Assembly: GCA_021496505.1 (NCBI GenBank)
Contig: CP053031.1
Location: forward strand, 1 to 64,000
From: Thermoleophilia bacterium SCSIO 60948
Lineage (GTDB): Bacteria > Actinomycetota > Thermoleophilia > Solirubrobacterales > 70-9
DNA length: 64,000 bases
Direction of reading: 5' to 3'
The first letter of the stretch is position 1, and each line of letters begins with the position of its first letter. Of the stretch, positions 11,834-20,222 are shown piece by piece. A program made the translations under genes and the position numbers. The notes beneath the pieces were generated by a model. It did no database searches. It was not told the origin of the DNA and saw nothing but the letters and a program-made list of their open reading frames with translations.

Positions 11834-12445
11834 TCAGGCGGCGAGGCGTTCGACGGGGAGGTAGGTCTCCCACGCCGACGGCACCTTCGGGCTGGCGATC
11901 CTGATGAAGACCGTCGGCCCGGGTGGCTTCGGCTTCGTGCGCGGGTGCATCGCGATCTCGCGCGGCAGGCGGTTGCCCTTCTTGCGGTTGCACGGGGCGC
12001 AGGACGCGACGATGTTGTCCCACGCCGACCCACCGCCGCGGCTGCGCGGGATCACGTGGTCGACCGTGAGGCCTCCCCCCTCGACACCGCAGTACTGGCA
12101 GGTGTAGGAGTCGCGCGCGAGGACCGCCTTGCGCGTGATCTTGCGCCTGTGGACGTCACGCGGAATCCGCACGTAGCGGACCAGCCTGATCACGCAGGGA
12201 CGCTCGATCTCCATGCTCTCCGCCCGCAACGCACCCGCGGCGTGCTCGAGCAGCTCGGCGCGTTCCTTGAGCAGCAGCACCGTCGCTCGCCTGACGCTGC
12301 AGACGTTGATCGGCTCGTAACTGGCGTTGAGGACGAGAACGCGGCCGCGCGTTCCGGGGGCGGTCGCGATCGCGGCGGACGCGAGCGAGAGCGACGGGCG
12401 CAACGCGCCGCGGATACCTACCTCAGGCTCGACCTTGAGGCTCAC
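11834..12445 (-). CDS. HNH endonuclease family protein
   Basis: A 203-residue protein of the family starting VLVLNASYEPINVCS, common in actinobacteria and cyanobacteria. It has a zinc-type HNH core: CQYC, then LTVDHVIPRSRGG (the catalytic His in DH), WDNIVASCAPCNRKKG with the Asn and second Cys pair. GTG 12445 has no visible Shine-Dalgarno, and the first 32 residues are poorly conserved in style, so the true start may be internal. The role of this family is not known; it is not linked here to a methylase or intein. It faces the RNA candidate tail-to-tail. Confidence 0.85.
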   Translation of the reverse strand: MSLKVEPEVGIRGALRPSLSLASAAIATAPGTRGRVLVLNASYEPINVCSVRRATVLLLKERAELLEHAAGALRAESMEIERPCVIRLVRYVRIPRDVHRRKITRKAVLARDSYTCQYCGVEGGGLTVDHVIPRSRGGGSAWDNIVASCAPCNRKKGNRLPREIAMHPRTKPKPPGPTVFIRIASPKVPSAWETYLPVERLAA

Positions 12446-12487
12446 CGACGCAGGATGATGGCAGACCGGGTGGCCGCCCTCCGGCGG

Positions 12488-13366
12488 TCAGCCCACGCCG
12501 CCGCCCGGCACGCCGGTCCGCCCGATCGGATAGCTGCCGAGCACGCGGACCGAAGCGGCCTTCGAGCGCAGGGCGGATATCGCCTCGGCGACGCGCGGGT
12601 CGTCGCTGCGCCCGTCGAGGTCGAGGAAGAACATGTAGCGGCCCAGGCCCTCGCGTCTCGGTCGCGACTCGATCCGCGTCATGTTGACCCCGCGGCTCGA
12701 GAGCTCGACCAGCGCCGCGACCAGCGCACCGGGCTCGTCCTCTCCGAGCTCGGCGAAGATCAACGTCGTCCTCCACGTGCCGCCTCCGCGCTGCTCGGCA
12801 AGGTCGGCCCGCGCCACCCAGACGAACCGCGTCACGTTGCCCGGCTCATCCTCGACCGCCTCGGCGAGCACGACACCCCCGTAGAGCTCGGCGGCGCCCG
12901 CCGCGCCGAGCGCGGCACGCCCCGGCGGGCCGCCCGCGAGGCTGCGGATCGCATCCGCGGTCGACGGCGCCGCGACGATCGTCGCCGAGGGGAGCTCGGC
13001 GCGCAGGAAGCGGGCGCACTGCGCGGCCGCCTGCGGGTGTGAGTGGACCTCCGTTATCTCGCTGAACGCGGCGGGTGCGGCTGCGATCAGCGCCTGGCTG
13101 ATCGGGTGGTCGTACTCACCGACGATCTCGAGCTGTGGAACGTCGAAGGCGAGCGCGTCGAGCGTCGGGCGGACCGAGCCCTCGATCGAGTTCTCGATCG
13201 GGACGAAGGCGAGCTCGGCCCGCTCCTCGGCCACGGCACGAAGCGCATCGGCGATCGTCGCGTAGGCCGCGGCGTCGTGGGACTCACCGGCGCTTGCGAC
13301 CCGGAGAGCGTCACCCGAGAAGGTCCCCGGCGGGCCGAGGTAGGAGACTCGCGGCGAGCCGCTCAC
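12488..13366 (-). CDS. pheA: Prephenate dehydratase
   Basis: Converts prephenate to phenylpyruvate in phenylalanine synthesis. The 292 residues have the periplasmic-binding-like catalytic domain starting YLGPPGTFSGDAL, the ENSIEGSV segment, and NVTRFVWV, the TRF catalytic motif, followed by a C-terminal ACT domain with the ESRP motif (IESRPRREG) that binds phenylalanine for feedback control. It is monofunctional (no chorismate mutase). The GTG start overlaps the stop of the upstream minus-strand gene by 4 nt. Confidence 0.95.
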   Translation of the reverse strand: MSGSPRVSYLGPPGTFSGDALRVASAGESHDAAAYATIADALRAVAEERAELAFVPIENSIEGSVRPTLDALAFDVPQLEIVGEYDHPISQALIAAAPAAFSEITEVHSHPQAAAQCARFLRAELPSATIVAAPSTADAIRSLAGGPPGRAALGAAGAAELYGGVVLAEAVEDEPGNVTRFVWVARADLAEQRGGGTWRTTLIFAELGEDEPGALVAALVELSSRGVNMTRIESRPRREGLGRYMFFLDLDGRSDDPRVAEAISALRSKAASVRVLGSYPIGRTGVPGGGVG

Positions 13367-14352
13367 TCGAAGACGATCGGGAACGAGAGCTCGTTGTTGT
13401 CGGCGACCTCCTCGCCGGCGATCGGCTGCGCCGTGACCGTCAACGTGAGCTCTTCGCCGGTCGCCGGCTGCGAGTCGAGGGGGATCTCCGCCTCGCCGGT
13501 CTCGCCCGGCTCGATCGTCTCGATCTCGCCCTCGCCGGTCGAGGTCCCGCTCGCTCCGCTCAGCTCGTAGTCGACGACCACGCCCTCGGCCGGACCGTCT
13601 CCCTGGTTCTGCACCTCGGCGACGATCGTCGAGGCCTCCTCGGTGGACACCGTGTTCAGACCGTCCGCGCTCAGCGCGGTCCCTCCGGGGTCGAGGCTCA
13701 CCCCGAGCAGCGCGACACCGCTCAGCTGGCCCCCCTTCGAGCCCCCGCTCGTGATCGAGCTCAGCAGCGCGGCGAGCCCCGCCGGGTCGAGCAGGTCGTC
13801 GAGCGATTCGGGCGGCAGGAACTCGCTGCGCGGCAGGCTGCCGGCTACCCCCTGCTCCTCGAGTACCGAGAGGATGTCGTTGCGCGCCCGCTCGTAGATG
13901 ACGTCGCTGGCGAGCAGCGTCTTCATGTCGAGGGCGAGCGCATCGAAGGCCTCGTCGCGGTTCTCCGTGCCGAGCGCGTCGTCGATCCGGTCGGCGATGT
14001 CGGCCAGCGCGTCGCGCCGCAGCTCGAAGGCCAGGACGAGCTCGTCCTGGGCCGAGGCGAGCTCGTCGGGGACGTCGAGGTTCTCGACCCGCCCGAGCAG
14101 GGTCTGCGCGGTGCCGCGGTCACCCGCGATGAGCGGTCCGATGCTTACGTCGTCGACGTCCTGCGCCGGGTCGGTGAATCGCTCGAAGAAGGTGCCGGAG
14201 AGCTGGTTCGACTCGTTGACGATCGCGCTCAGGTCCGAGATGTAGTTCTCGAAGCTGCGCTCCTTGCGGGCGTCGAGGCACGAGTTGACGCCGATCGCGA
14301 GCAGGATCACGATCACGATGCCGGCGCCTAGCGCCAGCAGCCGCCGCAGCAT
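13363..14352 (-). CDS. Membrane-anchored protein with C-terminal CARDB-like domain
   Basis: Begins at ATG 14352 (MLRRLLALGAGIVIVILLAIG), giving one N-terminal membrane anchor and about 305 extracytoplasmic residues. Residues 30-200 are helical and Asp/Glu-rich; about 230-329 form a beta-sandwich resembling the CARDB adhesion module (repeated Asn-Asn/Gly pattern, ADNNELSFPIVF ending). The open frame continues upstream through Arg-rich codons with no ATG, GTG or TTG nearby, so a basic cytoplasmic N-terminus from a non-standard start is possible. It overlaps pheA by GTGA and is divergent from a kinase gene. Function unknown. Confidence 0.7.
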   Translation of the reverse strand: MLRRLLALGAGIVIVILLAIGVNSCLDARKERSFENYISDLSAIVNESNQLSGTFFERFTDPAQDVDDVSIGPLIAGDRGTAQTLLGRVENLDVPDELASAQDELVLAFELRRDALADIADRIDDALGTENRDEAFDALALDMKTLLASDVIYERARNDILSVLEEQGVAGSLPRSEFLPPESLDDLLDPAGLAALLSSITSGGSKGGQLSGVALLGVSLDPGGTALSADGLNTVSTEEASTIVAEVQNQGDGPAEGVVVDYELSGASGTSTGEGEIETIEPGETGEAEIPLDSQPATGEELTLTVTAQPIAGEEVADNNELSFPIVFE

Positions 14353-14520
14353 GATCTGGCGCCCGACCTCGCTCGGGGGATCGCCGCCGGGCCCGCGTCC
14401 TCGCGCCGCGCCCCGGCGGCGTGCTCGCGGTCCTGGTGGCTGTTCCGAATAGTTCAGCGCAGAGCTTCCCGCGCACCCCGGGATGGGGAGCGCCGAGCGC
14501 AGATTATTCGGCTCCGGGGG

Positions 14521-16170
14521 GTGACGACGCTCGGACCGCCGGCAGGAAGGAGTCCGCCCCCGGCGAAAGCTGGGGACGTGGCGTCCTCCCAGACCCTGCC
14601 CGCGAGGCTCGAGGCGGACGAGCTGATCCTCGAGCGCTTTCGCATCCTCGACCAGCTCGGCAGCGGCGGGATGGGGACCGTCCACCGCGCCTTCGACGAG
14701 CGCCTGCAGCGCTACGTCGCCGTCAAGCAGGTCCACGGAGACGATCCCGGCCGCGTCCTGCGCGAGGCACAGGCCTCCGCGCGCCTCAACCACCCCGGGA
14801 TCGTGACGCTGTACGAGCTCGGTGAGCACGAGGGCGGTGCGATCCTCGTCTCCGAGCTGGTCGAGGGCGGGACCCTGGCCGAGCTGGCCCGCGCCGGCGG
14901 CCTCGCCGACCGCGACATCGCCGAGCTCGGAGCCGGTCTCTGCGAGGCGCTCGCCCACGCCCACGCGCGCGGCGTCGTCCACCGCGACCTCAAGCCCTCG
15001 AACGTCCTCGTCTGTCGCGACGAGGCGCTCGGCCGCCGCGCGAAGCTGCTCGACTTCGGCATCGCCCGACTCGTCGACGGCGAGGATCTGACCGAGACGG
15101 GGGCCGTGCACGGGACGCTCGCCTACATGTCGCCCGAGCAGGCCGACGGCGAGGAGGCCGGTCCCGAGTCCGACGTCTACTCGCTCGCCCTGACCCTCTA
15201 TGAGTGCTGGGCGGCGCACAACCCCGTCGCCGGGGCGAACGCGGCCGACACCGCGCGGCGGATCGGCGAGCCGGTCGCGCCGCTCGCGGAGACGCGGCCG
15301 GACCTGCCACCCGAGCTGACGACTCTGCTCGCACGCTGTCTCGACGCGGATCCGGGCCGGCGGCCGGGGCCCGACGAGCTGGCGGCCGAGTTCGACCTGC
15401 TCGCCGCGCGGCTTCCCGACGACCGCCCCGTCCCGATGCCCCGCTCGGCGATCAGTGCCGGAACCCTCCGCGGCGAGCGCTCGGCGCCCTCCGGAGGGGC
15501 CGCGTTCGCGCTCGCCCTGCTGACGGTCGCCGCAGCGCTCGCAACCGGCCTCGGTCTCGGGCTGCCCGGCGTCGCCGCGGCGCTCACCGTCCTGGCCGCG
15601 CCCGTCGTCGTGCTGGCGGTCGCATACCCCGCCGTCGCCGTCGCTCCGCTGGGCGTCCTGCTGGGGCCGCTCGGCGCCGCCGTCGCCTTCGCCGCCCCCG
15701 CGGCCGCGCTCGGCCGCGGCCTCGCCGAGCGGGCGCTGCTCGCCGCCACGGGCGCGATCTGGGCCCTGGCGGGCTCGTGGGCACTCGGCGCGGCCGGGTT
15801 CGGGCCGCCCCCCGCGGGCTGGACCGCAGACGCCGGTCTGGCGCTCGAGTCCCTCGCCTCGGCGCTCCTCACACCTGAGGCCGCGGCGCTCGCGCTGCTC
15901 GCCGGTCTGGCCGCGCCCCTCCTGGGCGTGGTGCTGCGCGCGCGGCATCTCGCCCTCGCGTTGCTCGGCGCGATCGTCTGGACGGCGTGCCTCGATGCGG
16001 TCCTCGGCGAGCTCGAGGTCCTGTCGCAGAACGCGCAGCCCCTGGTGCTGGTCGCCGTCGCCGGACTGGCGACGGCGGGCTCGATCGTCATCAGATCTCG
16101 CCGAGGCGGCCCCGATCGCACTCGCTGGTGGTCGCGACGAGGCCACGGATGGTCGGGTCGCCTCGCGTAG
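14521..16170 (+). CDS. Serine/threonine protein kinase with polytopic C-terminus
   Basis: Hanks-type kinase of 549 residues. Gly-rich loop LGSGGMGTV near 49, VAVKQV lysine near 68, HRDLKPSN catalytic loop near 154, DFGIARL near 179 and SPEQADGEE after the activation loop are all intact. From about 325 on there are six or seven hydrophobic Ala/Leu/Val segments, so the C-terminus is a multi-span membrane domain rather than a PASTA sensor. GTG 14521 is used; GTG 14578 after GGGGAC is an alternative. It lies just upstream of the fhaA-pknB cluster and may belong to the same signalling network. Confidence 0.88.
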   Translation: MTTLGPPAGRSPPPAKAGDVASSQTLPARLEADELILERFRILDQLGSGGMGTVHRAFDERLQRYVAVKQVHGDDPGRVLREAQASARLNHPGIVTLYELGEHEGGAILVSELVEGGTLAELARAGGLADRDIAELGAGLCEALAHAHARGVVHRDLKPSNVLVCRDEALGRRAKLLDFGIARLVDGEDLTETGAVHGTLAYMSPEQADGEEAGPESDVYSLALTLYECWAAHNPVAGANAADTARRIGEPVAPLAETRPDLPPELTTLLARCLDADPGRRPGPDELAAEFDLLAARLPDDRPVPMPRSAISAGTLRGERSAPSGGAAFALALLTVAAALATGLGLGLPGVAAALTVLAAPVVVLAVAYPAVAVAPLGVLLGPLGAAVAFAAPAAALGRGLAERALLAATGAIWALAGSWALGAAGFGPPPAGWTADAGLALESLASALLTPEAAALALLAGLAAPLLGVVLRARHLALALLGAIVWTACLDAVLGELEVLSQNAQPLVLVAVAGLATAGSIVIRSRRGGPDRTRWWSRRGHGWSGRLA

Positions 16171-16258
16171 GATTGCGGGTTCACGTCAACCGCCGCTAGG
16201 CCCCGCGCGGGCGGGTCTCCGAGCGGAGCCGTAGCCGCCGGATCGGGAGGGAAGGCAC

Positions 16259-17032
16259 ATCAGCGTCCTGCGCAACCTCGAACAGCGACTGGAAAGCCTC
16301 GTCGAGGGGGTCTTCAGTCGCGCATTCTCCTCGCAGGTTCAGCCCGTGGAGATCGCGCGCAAGCTCGCGAAGGAGATGGACGCCCACCGGTCGGCCTCGG
16401 TGTCGCGCGTCTACGTGCCCAACGAGTACACCGTCTGGCTGTCGGTCGAGGACCGTGGCCGCCTCGAGGGCTACGAGAGCTCGCTCGCCCAGGAACTCTC
16501 CTCGTATCTGCTCGAGCACGCGCGCCGCCACGACTATGCGCTCCTGACCCGGCCCGACGTCCACCTCGAGTCCGACGAGCGCCTGCGGCTCGGCGAGTTC
16601 GGGATCCAGACGCGGCTCGTCAAGCCCCCCGCCAAACGGGGCGAGAGCCCCGAGCAGGGCGAGGAGGGTCACACGATGGTCTACTCGGTCCCGCCGCCCA
16701 AGCAGCAGAAGAAGGAGCGCCGGCGCTCGCCCGGTGCGCACCTCACCGACACGAAGGCGATCGTCTCGATGGACGACCGGCGCTACGTCCTCGACGGCCC
16801 GATAGCGGTCCTCGGACGCTCGCGAGAGGCCGACTGCGTGTTCGCCGACCCCAACGTCTCACGCCGCCACGCCGAGCTTCGCCGCGGACCGACGGGCGAC
16901 TGGCAGATCGTCGACCTCGGATCGACGAACGGCGTCAAGGTCAACGGCAGGCCGGCCGACGGCGCCCGCCTCTCGCCCGGCGACGAGGTGGTCATGGGCA
17001 CGACGCGGTTCACCTTCGACATCGAGCAGTAG
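16259..17032 (+). CDS. fhaA: FhaA-type protein: DUF3662 plus FHA domain
   Basis: Phosphothreonine-binding scaffold of the cell-wall kinase network. The family N-terminus (SVLRNLEQRLESLVEG) is coded just upstream of the first standard start (GTG 16346), so I place the start at ATC 16259, 8 nt after GGGAGG; CTG 16268 is the alternative. No ATG, GTG or TTG exists between the TAG at 16232 and 16346. DUF3662 covers about 1-115 and the FHA domain about 165-255, with GRSREADCVF, SRRHAEL and STNGVKVNG, the phosphopeptide-binding residues. 257 residues. First gene of the cell-wall cluster. Confidence 0.85.
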   Translation: MSVLRNLEQRLESLVEGVFSRAFSSQVQPVEIARKLAKEMDAHRSASVSRVYVPNEYTVWLSVEDRGRLEGYESSLAQELSSYLLEHARRHDYALLTRPDVHLESDERLRLGEFGIQTRLVKPPAKRGESPEQGEEGHTMVYSVPPPKQQKKERRRSPGAHLTDTKAIVSMDDRRYVLDGPIAVLGRSREADCVFADPNVSRRHAELRRGPTGDWQIVDLGSTNGVKVNGRPADGARLSPGDEVVMGTTRFTFDIEQ

Positions 17033-17045
17033 CCGCGAGGACCCG

Positions 17046-17534
17046 TTGGACTCCCAGCCCGTAGCGCTCGCCCTCCAGTTCGGCTTCCTCGCCGTCCTCT
17101 ACCTGTTCCTGCTCTGGGTCTCGCGCAGCGCGCTGCGCGAGTTGCGGCGCACGAGCGCGCCGGCGCCGGAGGCGACCGGGCTGCATCAGGCGGTCGGCTC
17201 GAGCTCGCGCGCGTCCTCGATCCGCGACGCGCACCTCGTGGTGGTCAACGGCGGCGGGCTACAGCCTGGTGAGCGGTTCGATCTGTTCGGCGGCCTGACG
17301 ATCGGGCGCTCGGCGGAGGCCGACGTCCAGATCTCGGATCGCTACGCGTCGGGGCGCCACATGCGGGTCTTCTCGCGCGGCTCCGACTACATCGCCGAGG
17401 ACCTCGACTCGACGAACGGGACGTTCCTCAACGACGGTCCGCTCAACGGCGAGCAGCGGCTCTCGGATCTCGACACGATCCGGATCGGCGACACCGAGCT
17501 GCGCTTCGAGTTCGACATCCCGGAGTACGAGTAG
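17046..17534 (+). CDS. fhaB: FhaB-type membrane-anchored FHA protein
   Basis: A 162-residue protein with one N-terminal membrane segment (about 8-27, LALQFGFLAVLYLFLLWV) and a C-terminal FHA domain (about 70-158) with GRSAEADVQI, SGRHMRV and STNGTFLN. Actinobacterial FhaB/FipA links PknA/PknB phosphorylation to septal growth. TTG 17046 follows GCGAGGA. It sits 13 nt after fhaA and directly abuts the phosphatase gene. Confidence 0.9.
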   Translation: MDSQPVALALQFGFLAVLYLFLLWVSRSALRELRRTSAPAPEATGLHQAVGSSSRASSIRDAHLVVVNGGGLQPGERFDLFGGLTIGRSAEADVQISDRYASGRHMRVFSRGSDYIAEDLDSTNGTFLNDGPLNGEQRLSDLDTIRIGDTELRFEFDIPEYE

Positions 17535-18809
17535 ATGCTCCGGGTCGTCGAGGCGGCACATCGAACCGACACGGGTCGCCAGCGGACCGCGAACGAGGAC
17601 TCGTTCTTCGCCCGCTCGCCGGTGTTCGCGGTCGCCGACGGGATGGGCGGCGCCCAGGCCGGCGAGGTCGCCTCGCGGACCGCCGTCGAGACCTTCGACC
17701 CGGCGCCGCGCGACGAGGGGGTCGCTCCCGAGGCCTACCTGCGCGCGATCGTCGAGGAGGCCAACGGGCGCATCCACCGCCTGGCCGCGTCGGACTCCTC
17801 GCGCGCGGGGATGGGCACGACGCTGACCGCGGTGATGCTCGACGAGAAGGACGAGATCGCGATCGCCCACGTCGGCGACTCGCGCGCCTATCTGTGGCGC
17901 GACGGCGAGCTCAAGCGGCTGACGTCCGACCACTCGCTCGTCGAGGAGCTTCGTCGCGAGGGCAGGCTGACCGAGGAGCAGGCCGAGGAGCATCCGCAGC
18001 GATCGATCATCACCCGCGCGCTCGGGCCCGAGGCCCAGGTCGAGGTCGACACGATGACCTACCGGGCGCGCGACGGCGACGTCTACCTGCTGTGCTCGGA
18101 CGGGCTGACGACGATGATCAAGGAGCCACGGATCGCCGAGGAGCTCGCGAGCGGTGGCGACCTGCGCTCGATCACGCGCGCCCTCGTCCGCGCGGCCAAC
18201 GAGGCCGGCGGGCGCGACAACATCACCGTCGTCGCGTTCCGCGTCGGCGAGGGAACCGGGGCGCTCGAGGAGCAGCAGACCGAGAACGCGACGCTCGTCG
18301 GCGCGACCGCCGCCTCGACCGGCGCCGGCGTCCAGGCCGAGCGCAGTCGCGTCGCCGCATCGCGCCCTGAGCCGCGTTCGAAGCGCCGGCGCAGGATCGC
18401 GATCGGCGCGCTCGTCTCGCTCGTCCTGATCGCCGGCCTGCTCGTCGCCGGGTTCTTCGGAGCGCGGCAGGTGTACTTCCTCGGCGCCGACGACTCCGGA
18501 GACCTCGCCCTCTATCGCGGCCTGCCCTACGACCTCCCGTTCGGGATCGAGCTCTACGACCAGCAGGCCTCGACCGACCTCGCGATCGACGACCTGCCGG
18601 ACTCCCGCCGCGACACCGCGGTCGACCACGAGCTGCGCTCGCGCGAGGACGCCGAGTCGCTGATCGCCGACCTCGAGCAGGCGGCGGCCGAGGCGGCGGT
18701 CGAGACGACCGGGCAGAACGTCGGCGACGCCGGCGAGGCCACCGGCGAGGGTTCGGGCGCGAGCGGTGGCTCAGGGGGAACGAGCGGCGGAGCCGGCGGG
18801 AACCGCTAG
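17535..18809 (+). CDS. pstP: PP2C-type Ser/Thr phosphatase PstP
   Basis: Metal-dependent phosphatase that reverses PknB-type phosphorylation. The 424 residues show the PP2C motifs NEDSFF near 21, ADGMGGAQAGEVAS near 35, HVGDSRAYL near 115, CSDGLT near 182 and GGRDNITV near 225, giving the Asp residues that bind two Mn/Mg ions. A single membrane segment (about 288-312) is followed by about 110 extracytoplasmic residues ending in a Gly/Ser tail. ATG follows the fhaB stop directly (TAGATG). Confidence 0.95.
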   Translation: MLRVVEAAHRTDTGRQRTANEDSFFARSPVFAVADGMGGAQAGEVASRTAVETFDPAPRDEGVAPEAYLRAIVEEANGRIHRLAASDSSRAGMGTTLTAVMLDEKDEIAIAHVGDSRAYLWRDGELKRLTSDHSLVEELRREGRLTEEQAEEHPQRSIITRALGPEAQVEVDTMTYRARDGDVYLLCSDGLTTMIKEPRIAEELASGGDLRSITRALVRAANEAGGRDNITVVAFRVGEGTGALEEQQTENATLVGATAASTGAGVQAERSRVAASRPEPRSKRRRRIAIGALVSLVLIAGLLVAGFFGARQVYFLGADDSGDLALYRGLPYDLPFGIELYDQQASTDLAIDDLPDSRRDTAVDHELRSREDAESLIADLEQAAAEAAVETTGQNVGDAGEATGEGSGASGGSGGTSGGAGGNR

Positions 18810-20222
18810 ATGAGCGCCCGCAACCGCGAGCTCCTCGCGTTGATCCCGGTCGCGCTCCTCGCAGCGGCCGGGTTCGCGTCGGTCCTGATCACCCAGGCCG
18901 ACGAGATCGACAACCTCAGCCTGACCTACGGCGCCTACTTCCTCGGCATCTGCCTGGTCGGGCACCTGTTCCTGCGCTGGCGGCTGCCCTACGCCGATCC
19001 GTACCTGTTCCCGCTCTGCGCGCTGCTCGCCGCGCTCGGGCTGGTGATCATCTACAGCCTCGACGAGGGCTTCGCGCTCAACCAGGCGTCGGTCTTCGCG
19101 CTCGGGATGGTCGTGCTGATCGCGACCGTGATCTTCCTGCGCGACTACCACGTGCTCGAGCGCTACCGCTACGTGATCGCGGCCGCGGCGATCCTGCTCC
19201 TGCTCGCCCCCCGGATCCCCGGGCTCGGCCAGCAGGTCAACGGCGCCTACCTCGGTGTCGGGATCGGGCCGATCAACTTCCAGCCGACCGAGCTGGCGAA
19301 GATCGGGATCGTCGTCTTCCTGGCCTCGTATCTGGCCGAGAACCGCGAGCTGCTGTCGGTCGCCGCGCGGCGCTTCCTCGGCCTGACGATCCCGCCGCTC
19401 AAGCACTTCGGGCCGTTGCTCGTCGTCTGGGGTGCCGCGATGGTGCTGCTCGTCTTCATCCGCGACCTCGGAAGCTCGCTGATGTTCTTCGGCGCCTTCC
19501 TCGTCCTGCTCTACATCGCGACGCAGCGCTTCTCCTACGTGCTGATAGGCGTCGTGATGTTCGCGGTCGGCCTCGCGTTCTTCGCCGAGACGGTCGGACA
19601 CGTCCAGGATCGCTTCGACATCTGGCTCGACCCGTTCGTCCGTGGGGCTCCGGACGGGGCGTACCAGATCCAGCAGTCCCTGTTCGCCCAGGCCGACGGC
19701 GGCCTCTTCGGCCAGGGTCTTGGTGAGGCTTTGATCAAGTTCCCGGGGCCGTTCTTCCCGGCGGAGATCTGCAACGAGGCGAACCTGCAGTTCCCGGAGT
19801 GCGGCTCGATCCTCCCGGCACCGCACACCGACTTCATCTTCGCCGTGATCGTCAACGAGCTCGGCGTCTTCGGCGGCTGCGCGGTGATCCTGACCTACGG
19901 CCTGATCGCGGCCCGCGGGTTCAAGATCGCCGTGATGGCGCCGGACGGGTTCTCGAAGCTGCTCGCCGCCGGGCTCTCGGCCGTGTTCGCGTTGCAGGCG
20001 TTCGTGATCATCGGCGGTGTCGTCAAGGCGATCCCCCTGACCGGCGTCACGTTGCCGTTCATCTCGTTCGGCGGCTCATCGGTGATCGCCAACATGATCC
20101 TCCTCGCGCTGCTGCTGCTGATCTCCGATCGCGCCCGCCGGCCCCAGCGCGAGGGCCGCGGCGGCGTGATCACCGACGAGCCCTCCGGGGTCTTCCCGAC
20201 GCTCGAGGAGGGCCGAGCGTGA
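18810..20222 (+). CDS. rodA: SEDS-family peptidoglycan glycosyltransferase (RodA/FtsW type)
   Basis: Polymerises lipid II into glycan strands together with a class B PBP. The 470 residues contain about ten to twelve membrane segments, the NFQPTELAKI-type loop, a long extracytoplasmic loop with LFGQGLGEALIKFPGP, and the late PFISFGGSS motif of SEDS proteins. ATG directly follows the pstP stop (TAGATG). Placement before pbpA argues for RodA rather than FtsW. Confidence 0.93.
   Translation: MSARNRELLALIPVALLAAAGFASVLITQADEIDNLSLTYGAYFLGICLVGHLFLRWRLPYADPYLFPLCALLAALGLVIIYSLDEGFALNQASVFALGMVVLIATVIFLRDYHVLERYRYVIAAAAILLLLAPRIPGLGQQVNGAYLGVGIGPINFQPTELAKIGIVVFLASYLAENRELLSVAARRFLGLTIPPLKHFGPLLVVWGAAMVLLVFIRDLGSSLMFFGAFLVLLYIATQRFSYVLIGVVMFAVGLAFFAETVGHVQDRFDIWLDPFVRGAPDGAYQIQQSLFAQADGGLFGQGLGEALIKFPGPFFPAEICNEANLQFPECGSILPAPHTDFIFAVIVNELGVFGGCAVILTYGLIAARGFKIAVMAPDGFSKLLAAGLSAVFALQAFVIIGGVVKAIPLTGVTLPFISFGGSSVIANMILLALLLLISDRARRPQREGRGGVITDEPSGVFPTLEEGRA

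Noticed and set aside
11669-13042. 457-residue plus-strand frame over the HNH and pheA genes
   Set aside because: Antisense to two well-supported genes; Arg/Asp/Val-rich shadow.
13363-16146. 927-residue minus-strand frame joining the CARDB protein to the DNA under the kinase gene
   Set aside because: The first 600 residues are antisense to a clear Ser/Thr kinase; only the last 329 residues look real.
19799-20218. N-terminal extension of pbpA
   Set aside because: Lies inside rodA and is Arg/Pro-rich; GTG 20219 with the GTGA overlap gives a normal membrane anchor at the N-terminus.
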